DNA of 6,843 nt from Caulobacteraceae bacterium. Lineage in GTDB: Bacteria; Pseudomonadota; Alphaproteobacteria; Caulobacterales; Caulobacteraceae. Made by a program: the position numbers and the translations under genes. Of the stretch, positions 1 to 4,806 are shown piece after piece (the first letter of the stretch is position 1; every line of letters begins with the position of its first letter). Where the stretch lies: the NCBI GenBank assembly GCA_004144935.1, contig SDZP01000188.1, positions 1-6,843 of the forward strand, given 5' to 3'. The notes below the pieces were generated by a model. The model was not told where the DNA came from, made no database searches, and saw nothing but the letters and a program-made list of their open reading frames with translations.

Positions 1-203
1 ATCAGCTGGGTGTCCAGCTTCTCGTCCTCGAAGATGCGCTCCTTGATGGTGAAACGCATCGTGTAGAGGTAGTAGCCGATGATCCCGTGGATAAGCAGCA
101 CGAAACCAATCGCCACGAACCACGCCACCGGACTCGTCTTCTGCTTGGGAGCATCGAACGGGTTGTGCAGCGGATGAGTGATGTCGATGGGCTGATCTGT
201 CAT
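1..203 (-). CDS. tonB: TonB energy transducer, N-terminal part (cut by window edge)
   Basis: This partial gene starts with ATG at 203 and runs off the window at base 1, giving 67 complete codons. TonB is anchored in the inner membrane, spans the periplasm and passes energy from ExbB/ExbD to outer-membrane receptors. The visible part has a polar N-terminus of about 24 residues, one membrane segment (about residues 25-47) and then a charged stretch beginning the periplasmic part. The membrane segment carries the motif IHG (His39), matching the conserved transmembrane histidine of TonB (IHG in E. coli TonB). The Ser four residues before that His in E. coli is Val here. The start lies 4 nt after the exbD stop, with a GGGGA ribosome-binding sequence about 11 nt upstream, so it is the third gene of an exbB-exbD-tonB operon. 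The proline-rich spacer and C-terminal TonB domain lie outside the window, so the call rests on the membrane segment and context. Confidence 0.8.
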   Translation of the reverse strand, partial: MTDQPIDITHPLHNPFDAPKQKTSPVAWFVAIGFVLLIHGIIGYYLYTMRFTIKERIFEDEKLDTQL

Positions 204-207
204 GGCG

Positions 208-657
208 CTACTGATCCCCAGCCCGGCTGTCATCCTGACCGATCAGAGCAACGCTGTAGAAGTAGTTGTCCTGCAGCGCGTTCAACACGGTCATGAAGGT
301 TCCGTACCGGACCTCTTTGTCAGCTCGGATGAAGATCCGCTCTTTCGAGGGGTCCCGCGCACCGATCTGGGTCTTGAGGTCGTCGCCAATGGAGGCCAGG
401 TCGGTGGGGAAGTCCCCGATGTACAGGGCCCCACCTTTCTGGATCGAGATATAGACCGGCTTAGGCGGGTTCGGCCTGGGCTTAGCCACCGCTTTGGGCA
501 GCTTCAGCTCGACCGACACGCTGGCGAGAGGCGCAGCCACCATGAAGATGATCAGAAGGACCAGCATGACGTCCACGAAGGGCGTGACGTTGATCTCGCT
601 GTTCTGTTCGACCTGGTACCTGCCGCCGCCGCCGGAGCCTGCGAGTTTGGCGGCCAT
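208..657 (-). CDS. exbD: ExbD, TonB-system proton-channel subunit
   Basis: The 149-residue product is an ExbD/TolR-family protein, close to the usual length (E. coli ExbD has 141). It has a short glycine-rich cytoplasmic N-terminus, one membrane helix (about residues 24-44) and a periplasmic domain. The helix begins with the hallmark INVTPFVDVMLVLL, and Asp29 is the proton-binding aspartate equivalent to Asp25 of E. coli ExbD. ExbD sits inside the ExbB pentamer and uses proton flow to drive TonB. The gene starts 5 nt after the exbB stop; an AAGGGG ribosome-binding sequence lies in the end of exbB. tonB follows after 4 nt, which favours ExbD over TolR. TolR would be expected next to tolQ, tolA and tolB; the genes beyond the window edge were not seen. 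Confidence 0.93.
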   Translation of the reverse strand: MAAKLAGSGGGGRYQVEQNSEINVTPFVDVMLVLLIIFMVAAPLASVSVELKLPKAVAKPRPNPPKPVYISIQKGGALYIGDFPTDLASIGDDLKTQIGARDPSKERIFIRADKEVRYGTFMTVLNALQDNYFYSVALIGQDDSRAGDQ

Positions 658-662
658 CTGCG

Positions 663-1559
663 TTAGGCCCCCTTGTCGAGCTGCCGGGAAATGGCGTTCA
701 TCAGTTCAGCGGTGAAACCATCGGTGCGGACCCCAAAGCCCGAGATGCGGGTCTGGAAGTAGTTGTAGAAGATAACCGCGGGGATGGCGGCGAACAGACC
801 GATACCGGTGGCCAGCAGGGCCTCGGCGATACCCGGCGCGACGACGGCCAGGTTGGTCGTGTTGGTGTTCGCGATACCGATGAACGAGTTCATGATCCCG
901 TAGACCGTACCGAACAGACCGATGAACGGACCCGACGAACCGACCGAGGCCAGGAAGGTCATGCCGCCCGAAAGGCGCTTGGAGAGGGTCGACTGGACGG
1001 CGCCAACAGCGGTCTGAGCCCGCATGATGGTGGAGTCACGGTGCTCGCCGTTGATCTGCAGGCCCGCCTGGCGGGACAGCTCGACTTCGGAGGCGGCCGC
1101 GGCGGCCATGTCGGCCAGCGGGTTGCCTTCGAACTCTTCGGAGATGGCGATCCGGCCCATGTCGTTGATCGACTTGGCGCCGCGGAAGGCTTCGACGAAG
1201 CGGTCCGACTTGCGGTTCAGCGAGCCGAACTCGATGAGCTTGGTGATCAGCAGAACCCAGCTGAAGATCGAGGCCAGGATCAGACCGATCATGACGACCT
1301 TAACGATCAGTTCCGCGTCGAGGAACATGGTGATCGGGGTCAGCTTGCCGCCGTGGCTGTCGATGACAGGCGGGGCCTTACCTTCTGGGGCCGGCGCGGG
1401 AGCATCCGCGGCGGGCGTCGCCGGAGCAGCAGCGGCCGAAGCAGCAGCGGCGTCGGCCGGGGGAGCCGCGGCTTCCTGAGCGAAAGCGGGGGCGCTCGCC
1501 ATCAGCGCCACGGCGCCGATCATAGCGATGAGGGGGGTCTTTCGTTTGTTGTCGAGCAT
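663..1559 (-). CDS. exbB: ExbB, TonB-system energizer with signal peptide and Ala/Pro-rich extension
   Basis: The 298-residue product is a MotA/TolQ/ExbB-family proton-channel protein of the inner membrane. Residues 1-27 look like a cleavable signal peptide (basic start, hydrophobic core, AFA before QE). Residues 28-65 are almost only Ala, Pro and Asp. Membrane helices lie at about 83-108, 200-227 and 240-268. The core matches E. coli ExbB: Thr218 (in GLFGTVYGIM), Glu246 (in GIAEALLAT) and Thr251 correspond to Thr148, Glu176 and Thr181, with identical spacing. It forms the pentameric stator around ExbD that energises TonB. The longer form with a signal peptide and low-complexity N-terminus contrasts with the 244-residue E. 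coli protein; I believe it is common in some proteobacteria. An AGGA sequence lies 11 nt before the ATG. It is the first gene of the operon, behind a long noncoding region. Confidence 0.93.
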   Translation of the reverse strand: MLDNKRKTPLIAMIGAVALMASAPAFAQEAAAPPADAAAASAAAAPATPAADAPAPAPEGKAPPVIDSHGGKLTPITMFLDAELIVKVVMIGLILASIFSWVLLITKLIEFGSLNRKSDRFVEAFRGAKSINDMGRIAISEEFEGNPLADMAAAAASEVELSRQAGLQINGEHRDSTIMRAQTAVGAVQSTLSKRLSGGMTFLASVGSSGPFIGLFGTVYGIMNSFIGIANTNTTNLAVVAPGIAEALLATGIGLFAAIPAVIFYNYFQTRISGFGVRTDGFTAELMNAISRQLDKGA

Positions 1560-1708
1560 CTTTCGCCAGTTCCTGCTTGGTCTAGCACTTATTGGACCGA
1601 AGGGTCGTCGCGCGGGAGCGTCTCTACCCTAGACTAAATATTGCCCGAGCACGATCCGGAATGGACCGCGAACGAGACGCTTTCGCTGCGCCCGACCCAC
1701 GACACCCA

Positions 1709-1731
1709 CCGCTGTTTGTGCAAACCAGCGG
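1709..1731. repeat. Inverted repeat with central GTTTG..CAAAC
   Basis: The arms CCGCTGTTTG and CAAAC-C-AGCGG are separated by two bases and match over 10 pairs with one bulged C. It lies about 150 bp before the exbB start. The tiny centre suits a dimeric-protein DNA site better than an RNA hairpin. No regulator can be named, and chance is possible. Confidence 0.4.
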
Positions 1732-1786
1732 GGGCATTTTGAAGGCGCACAGAGAACGTGTGATCTTGAACCTCACGCTTTCTCCA

Positions 1787-1801
1787 CCAAGTTAGACTTG
1801 G
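1787..1801. repeat. Perfect inverted repeat CCAAGT-tag-ACTTGG
   Basis: Two perfect 6-base arms flank a 3-base centre. It lies just downstream of the candidate exbB promoter at 1813-1839, so it could be an operator or the start of a leader structure. This is inference from position only. Confidence 0.4.
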
Positions 1802-1812
1802 CGCAGAGGCCC

Positions 1813-1839
1813 TTTGGCAACCCCTTTCTGTGTCGTCAA
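1813..1839 (-). promoter_or_regulatory. Candidate sigma-73-type promoter for exbB
   Basis: On the minus strand TTGACG (1839-1834) is followed after 15 nt by GCCAAA (1818-1813). The first fits the Caulobacter housekeeping -35 consensus TTGAC well; the second is one base from the GCTAWA -10 consensus. A start near 1806 would give exbB a leader of about 250 nt. Other promoters closer to exbB cannot be excluded. Confidence 0.3.
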
Positions 1840-1931
1840 GAGCCCAGTGCAACATGAATGTTCTGCGACGGCCCCGGTTCCACGGGGTTATGTTGCGCTG
1901 CAGCATGCCAAAGCGCTTACGCTTCGAAGAA

Positions 1932-1952
1932 TTTTCCCTTTGCTGGGGAAAA
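1932..1952. repeat. Hairpin TTTTCCC / GGGAAAA
   Basis: Seven-base perfect arms flank a 7-base centre. Run-on transcription from tRNA-Phe would pass through it. It has no T-tract after the GC part in either direction beyond the arms themselves, so it is at best an atypical terminator. Confidence 0.35.
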
Positions 1953-2014
1953 CACATATTGCACCGCAGCAAATCGGCGGAACGACGTTTGTCGATTGAA
2001 TGAATTTCTGGACG

Positions 2015-2033
2015 GTTCGCGCGGTGGGCGAAC
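2015..2033 (-). terminator. Possible terminator or processing hairpin after tRNA-Phe
   Basis: The 6-base arms GTTCGC and GCGAAC flank a 7-base loop, starting about 25 nt beyond the encoded CCA of tRNA-Phe. There is no T-run after it on the minus strand, so it is a weak candidate for a terminator and may only shape the 3' trailer. Confidence 0.25.
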
Positions 2034-2057
2034 TGTATCGCTTGATCGGGAAGGGAG

Positions 2058-2133
2058 TGGTGCCTGAGGGCGGATTCGAACCACCGACACGCGGATTTTC
2101 AATCCGCTGCTCTACCAACTGAGCTACTCAGGC
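2058..2133 (-). tRNA. tRNA-Phe (anticodon GAA)
   Basis: The 76-nt minus-strand sequence folds into a full cloverleaf. Acceptor GCCTGAG pairs with CTCAGGC, the D stem is GCTC/GAGC, and the anticodon stem GCGGA/TCCGC closes the loop TTGAAAA with anticodon GAA. The variable loop is 5 nt, and the T arm GGTGG/CCGCC (one G-T pair) has loop TTCGAAT. The discriminator is A and the terminal CCA (2058-2060) is encoded. It reads UUC/UUU phenylalanine codons. It lies on the same strand, about 80 nt after yacG, and probably has its own promoter. Confidence 0.98.
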
Positions 2134-2170
2134 TTACGCCTTGGAAAGGCCCCGCCGCGCGGGAGACGGG

Positions 2171-2199
2171 TCTATAAAAGAGGGACTCGCGCAAGTCCA
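2171..2199 (-). promoter_or_regulatory. Candidate promoter of tRNA-Phe
   Basis: On the minus strand TGGACT (2199-2194) and TATAGA (2176-2171) are separated by 17 nt, each matching four of six consensus bases. A start near 2164 would leave about 30 nt of 5' leader for RNase P to remove. The -35 element overlaps the hairpin listed at 2176-2198. Confidence 0.4.
2176..2198 (-). terminator. Weak intrinsic terminator after yacG
   Basis: On the minus strand GGACT, a 6-nt loop and AGTCC form a 5-bp stem 18 nt after the yacG stop, followed by CTCTTTT. This is the arrangement of an intrinsic terminator, but the stem is short, so readthrough into tRNA-Phe is possible. Confidence 0.35.
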
Positions 2200-2215
2200 G
2201 CCGGGTTTTGCGAGT

Positions 2216-2383
2216 TTATTCGTCCTCGCCCGGCTCGTCGGCGGCCGGGTCGTCCTCCAGGCCGGGGATGACATAGCTTCCCGACAGCCAGCGGTGCAGG
2301 TCGACGTCGGCGCAGCGCTTTGAACAGAACGGACGAAATTCCGTTGAGACCGGCTTGGCGCAGATCGGGCAGCCATTGCTCAT
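2216..2383 (-). CDS. yacG: YacG, zinc-binding DNA gyrase inhibitor
   Basis: The 55-residue product is a YacG-family protein. In E. coli YacG binds one zinc ion and inhibits DNA gyrase through GyrB. All four zinc ligands are present: Cys5 and Cys8 (CPIC), then Cys20 and Cys24 (FCSKRC), followed by the family signature ADVDLHRWL and GSYVIPG. The C-terminus is acidic and probably flexible. A longer frame begins at 2416, but ATG 2383 is the better start. It has a near-perfect GGAGGTGA ribosome-binding site 7 nt upstream and forms an ATGA overlap with the stop of the preceding RNase-like gene, and the extra residues have no family match. It ends the infA-maf-RNase run. Confidence 0.93.
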   Translation of the reverse strand: MSNGCPICAKPVSTEFRPFCSKRCADVDLHRWLSGSYVIPGLEDDPAADEPGEDE

Positions 2384-3423
2384 GACGTAGTCACCTCCAA
2401 CCGGTCGCCCGGCCATCCGGCCTGGGCCGCCACCGTGAACCGCCCGCCCAGCTTGCCGGCCAGCGCCGGCTGCAGGCCCTGGAACGCGTCGGCCACGGAC
2501 GGCGCGCAGAGCGCCGCCAGCCGGCCGCCCGGATCGGCCCTGCCCTGCTGCTCGATCAGCCGCGCCAGCCTCAGGGCGGCGCTCTGGGGCGTCAGGCGGC
2601 CCTCCGGATCCAGCAGCCGCTCGAGGACGGGTTGGCGGCGGCGCGGTATGGTCAGCTCGAGGGTGCCGAACCGGCTGACCGGCCCGATCGCCACCCCGGG
2701 GTTGTCGGCGCTGAAGGCGGTCCGCACCGCGGCCAGAATCGCCGTGCCGTCGTGGCCGCGCCCGGCGAGATCGATGACCACCAGCCCGCCCAGACCCTTC
2801 AGCCGCAGCAGTCGCGCCGCCGCAGTGATGGCTGCCAGGTTGGCGGCCCGCGACACCCGCTTGGAATCGCCGCCGGTCCGCTCGCCGGTGTCGACGTCGA
2901 TGGCGGTCAGCGCCCGGGTCGGCTCGATGGCCAGGCTGCCGCCGCCCGTCAGCGGATGGACCACGGCCAGCGCCTCGGCCTCGGCCTCGTCGGCCGCCTC
3001 GCGGGCCTCCTTGCCCATGGTGACCATCTCGACCTTGGCCAGCTGCCGCAGCTCGTCCTCGACGGACGGCGCCGGGCTGAGCAGGCGAGGCTCCCCCTGC
3101 CCTTCGCCAAGCAGCCAGGCGTTGGCCAGCTTGCCGCGCCGCGCCTCGCCGCGAATCTCCACCTGCACCGAGGCCCCGCGCACCGGCTTGGGCGCATCGC
3201 TGCGCAGCGGGGCGATGGCCTCGGCGCCATCCGGCATATCCAGGAAGACCGAATTGAACGCCGCCTCGACGCTCCGCACCCGCGCCACGCTGCGCGCTCC
3301 GCCCATCAGGGCCGGCGCATCGCCGTCCCGCTGGATCAGCAGCCGCTCGGGCCGGCCGTCCAGCGTCACCACCCCGCGCGTCTCGCCGACGCCGCGATCG
3401 AGGAAGGCCTCGCGCCGGCTCAC
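2380..3423 (-). CDS. Short RNase E/G-family protein (ribonuclease-like)
   Basis: The 347-residue product belongs to the RNase E/G family but is much shorter than RNase G (489 in E. coli). Residues about 10-75 resemble a divergent S1 domain (VEAAFNSVFLDM corresponds to EAAFVDYG in RNase E). Residues about 160-260 match the catalytic DNase I-like part: Asp176 in TAIDVDTGE and Asp218 in GGLVVIDLAG align with Mg-binding Asp303 and Asp346 of E. coli RNase E, and VSRFGTLEL matches its ISHFGLLEM. The 5'-sensor part is mostly absent, and the zinc-link CPxC motif is missing although the flanking LARLIEQ segment remains. It may cleave RNA; the substrate is unknown. A separate full-length RNase E is expected elsewhere. 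The start is GTG, overlapping the maf stop as GTGA, with no better start downstream. I give no symbol because rne and rng would both mislead. Confidence 0.85.
   Translation of the reverse strand: MSRREAFLDRGVGETRGVVTLDGRPERLLIQRDGDAPALMGGARSVARVRSVEAAFNSVFLDMPDGAEAIAPLRSDAPKPVRGASVQVEIRGEARRGKLANAWLLGEGQGEPRLLSPAPSVEDELRQLAKVEMVTMGKEAREAADEAEAEALAVVHPLTGGGSLAIEPTRALTAIDVDTGERTGGDSKRVSRAANLAAITAAARLLRLKGLGGLVVIDLAGRGHDGTAILAAVRTAFSADNPGVAIGPVSRFGTLELTIPRRRQPVLERLLDPEGRLTPQSAALRLARLIEQQGRADPGGRLAALCAPSVADAFQGLQPALAGKLGGRFTVAAQAGWPGDRLEVTTS
2391..2398 (-). promoter_or_regulatory. Strong ribosome-binding site of yacG
   Basis: GGAGGTGA lies 7 nt before ATG 2383 and inside the end of the preceding gene. 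It settles the yacG start against the upstream in-frame codon at 2416 and is the strongest such site in the window. Confidence 0.8.
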
Positions 3424-3998
3424 GGCCGGATCCAGCCGAGGCCCGTCAGCAGGGCCAGGGTCTCGTAGAGGGGCAGTCCGACGACGCCGGTGAAGCTGCC
3501 CTGCAGGCTGGTGACGAAGGCCCCTGCCCGCTGATGGATCTTGTAGCCGCCGGCCGCGTCGTCCCAGTCGCGGCTGGCGATGAAGGCGTCGGTCTCGGCG
3601 TCGGTCAGCCGCTTGAAGGTGATGCGGCTCTCGACGATGCGGCTGGCGCTGCGGCCGTCCGGCGCGACCACGGCGACGCCGGTCAGCACCTTGTGGCTGC
3701 GGCCCGACAGCAGGGCCAGCATCCGCCGCGCGTCGGCCTCGTCCTGCGGCTTGCCCAGCACCCGCGTCCCAACCGCCACGATGGTGTCGGCGCCCAGCAC
3801 GAAGGCGTCTGGATGCCGGGCCGCCACGGCGGCCGCCTTCTCGCCGGCCAGTCGCTTGACCAGAAGGCGCGGCGTCTCGTCCTTGCGGGCGGTTTCGTCG
3901 ATGTCGGCGGGGTCGACCAGGTCCGGCGTCACGCCCACCTGGGCCAGAAGCTGCAGGCGGCGGGGGCTGGCGCTGCCCAGCACCAGGCGGCTGGTCAT
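3420..3998 (-). CDS. maf: Maf-family nucleoside triphosphate pyrophosphatase
   Basis: The 192-residue product is a Maf protein of normal length. Maf proteins hydrolyse dTTP, UTP or modified NTPs to monophosphates plus pyrophosphate and are thought to clean the nucleotide pool; the family was first noticed as a septum-formation inhibitor in Bacillus. Visible motifs in order are LGSASPRR (residues 7-14), GEK with Lys54, GADTIV with the catalytic Asp71, LGKP, SGRSHKVLTGV and GSFTGVVGLPL. The usual GYxIQG reads GGYKIHQRAG here, with His155 in place of the substrate-binding Gln, so I do not assign a substrate subgroup. The gene starts 6 nt after infA and its stop overlaps the next gene by 4 nt. 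Its own ribosome-binding site is weak, so translation probably depends on infA. Confidence 0.95.
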   Translation of the reverse strand: MTSRLVLGSASPRRLQLLAQVGVTPDLVDPADIDETARKDETPRLLVKRLAGEKAAAVAARHPDAFVLGADTIVAVGTRVLGKPQDEADARRMLALLSGRSHKVLTGVAVVAPDGRSASRIVESRITFKRLTDAETDAFIASRDWDDAAGGYKIHQRAGAFVTSLQGSFTGVVGLPLYETLALLTGLGWIRP

Positions 3999-4004
3999 GT
4001 CGGC

Positions 4005-4223
4005 TTACTTGAAGCGGTAGGTGATACGGCCCTTGGTCAGGTCGTAGGGGGTCATCTCGACCAGCACCTTGTCGCCGGCCAGCACCCGGATGCGGTTCTT
4101 GCGCATCTTGCCGGCGGTGTGGGCGATGATCTCGTGGTTGTTCTCGAGCGTCACGCGGAACGTCGCGTTGGGCAGCAATTCGCTGACGGTGCCCGGAAAC
4201 TCGAGCAGTTCTTCCTTAGCCAT
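4005..4223 (-). CDS. infA: Translation initiation factor IF-1
   Basis: The 72-residue product has exactly the usual length of IF-1 and forms a single S1-like OB fold. It begins MAKEELLEFPGTV and carries the conserved TAGKMRKNRIRV and GDKVLVEMTPYDLTKGRI stretches. IF-1 binds the 30S ribosomal A site during initiation, together with IF-2 and IF-3. The frame is open back to 4259, but ATG 4223 matches the family start and has GAGAG 5 nt upstream. A candidate promoter and palindrome lie in the gap before it (4224-4341), so infA probably heads the infA-maf-RNase-yacG unit. Confidence 0.98.
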   Translation of the reverse strand: MAKEELLEFPGTVSELLPNATFRVTLENNHEIIAHTAGKMRKNRIRVLAGDKVLVEMTPYDLTKGRITYRFK

Positions 4224-4283
4224 TCGGTCTCTCAGTTGGTCTTGCCGCAAAGCAAACACGGCCCGCGCACACGATTCGGAGCG

Positions 4284-4297
4284 CGAGCCGCGGCTCG
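4284..4297. repeat. Perfect 14-bp palindrome in the infA leader
   Basis: CGAGCCGCGGCTCG reads the same on both strands. It lies a few bases after the predicted infA transcription start (near 4300), so in RNA it would form a 5-bp hairpin with a CGCG loop at the 5' end of the leader; as DNA it could be a protein site. Confidence 0.5.
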
Positions 4298-4306
4298 ATG
4301 GCGCGC

Positions 4307-4336
4307 CTTATAGCGCATGAGGGGGGCAAAGGTCGA
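4307..4336 (-). promoter_or_regulatory. Candidate housekeeping promoter of infA
   Basis: On the minus strand TCGACC (4336-4331) and TATAAG (4312-4307) are 18 nt apart. The extended -10, GCTATAAG, fits the Caulobacter GCTAWA consensus closely. The start would be near 4300, leaving a leader of about 77 nt. It lies entirely in the gap between the phosphatase stop and infA. Confidence 0.5.
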
Positions 4337-4341
4337 TGGGG

Positions 4342-4806
4342 CTAACCACCCGCCGTCACCACCCGCCCGAACCGCCGCCGGATCCGGCCATAGAGTTCGT
4401 CACGAACCTGGCGATAGGCGTCCAGCATCTGATCGCGCGAGCCGGTGGCCAGGGTGGGATCGAAGGTCGGCCAGTATTCGATATCCACCGCCCTGCCCCG
4501 CGACAACTCCACCGCCCGGTGCTGCGCCTCGGCGGTCAGGGAGATGACGACGTCGAAGCTGTCGTCCTCCAGCATGTCGAAGGTTTTGGGCCGGTGCCCC
4601 TGCGCCTCGATGCCCAGTTCCTCCAGCACCACGGCGGCGAACGGGTCCATGCCCGGCTCGCCGGGGTCGGCCTTCAGCCCGCAGCTGTCGACGAAGATGG
4701 CCGTGCCGTAGGCCAACTTCATCAGCGCCTCGGCCATGGGTGAGCGGACCCGGTTGAAGTTGCAGGTGAACAGCACCGCCCCGGGGGTGGCGTCGAAGGG
4801 GCTCAT
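4342..4806 (-). CDS. Low-molecular-weight phosphatase-like protein
   Basis: The 154-residue product has the low-molecular-weight tyrosine phosphatase / arsenate reductase fold. The P-loop CNFNRVRS (Cys15 to Ser22) satisfies the CX5RS rule and is followed by PMAEA. A later FDP (Asp116) fits the general-acid DP motif, and DSCG at 40-43 matches the usual SAG element. The P-loop differs from the canonical CLGNICRS. The only cysteines are 15 and 42, so the pair needed by thioredoxin-coupled ArsC is absent and arsenate reduction by that mechanism is unlikely. The substrate is unknown. ATG 4806 overlaps the UPF0262 stop as ATGA and is preferred over an in-frame TTG at 4815. This places it in a unit with hisD and UPF0262. 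Confidence 0.88.
   Translation of the reverse strand: MSPFDATPGAVLFTCNFNRVRSPMAEALMKLAYGTAIFVDSCGLKADPGEPGMDPFAAVVLEELGIEAQGHRPKTFDMLEDDSFDVVISLTAEAQHRAVELSRGRAVDIEYWPTFDPTLATGSRDQMLDAYRQVRDELYGRIRRRFGRVVTAGG

Larger units (their letters stand above)
1560..2057. other. Noncoding gap between tRNA-Phe and exbB, rich in short inverted repeats
   Basis: About 500 bp with no convincing gene. Open frames here lack family motifs and the codon pattern of the neighbours. The stretch is visibly less GC-rich than the surrounding genes. It contains several short inverted repeats: 1709-1731 (one bulged base), 1787-1801 (perfect, 3-nt centre), 1872-1887, 1911-1924, 1932-1952 and 2015-2033. It must hold the exbB promoter and the 3' trailer of the tRNA. 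Whether it also encodes a small RNA or a structured leader cannot be decided by eye. I found no convincing Fur box. Confidence 0.6.

Noticed and set aside
1624..1776. Minus-strand GTG frame of 50 residues with GGAG upstream, a possible leader peptide for exbB.
   Set aside because: The ribosome-binding site is reasonable, but the product has no recognisable feature and codon use is unlike the genes nearby. It would need conservation data to be credible.
1893..1914. Possible sigma-54 promoter (TGGCATG...GC) on the minus strand.
   Set aside because: The GG and GC elements are 11 nt apart, not the required 10, so the match fails.
1634..1972. Minus-strand frame of 112 codons in the gap before exbB.
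   Set aside because: It has no motif, poor codon bias, no evident ribosome-binding site, and it crosses several inverted repeats.
2435..3493. Long plus-strand open frames opposite the RNase E/G-like gene (2435-3493 and 2632-3468).
   Set aside because: They are antisense to a well-supported gene, have low-complexity Arg/Ser/Ala or Gly/Arg/Gln content and no family motif. This is expected in GC-rich DNA.
3534..4313. Plus-strand frame of 259 codons opposite maf and infA.
   Set aside because: It is antisense to two certain genes, and its His/Gly/Gln-rich composition is a shadow of the codon pattern on the other strand.
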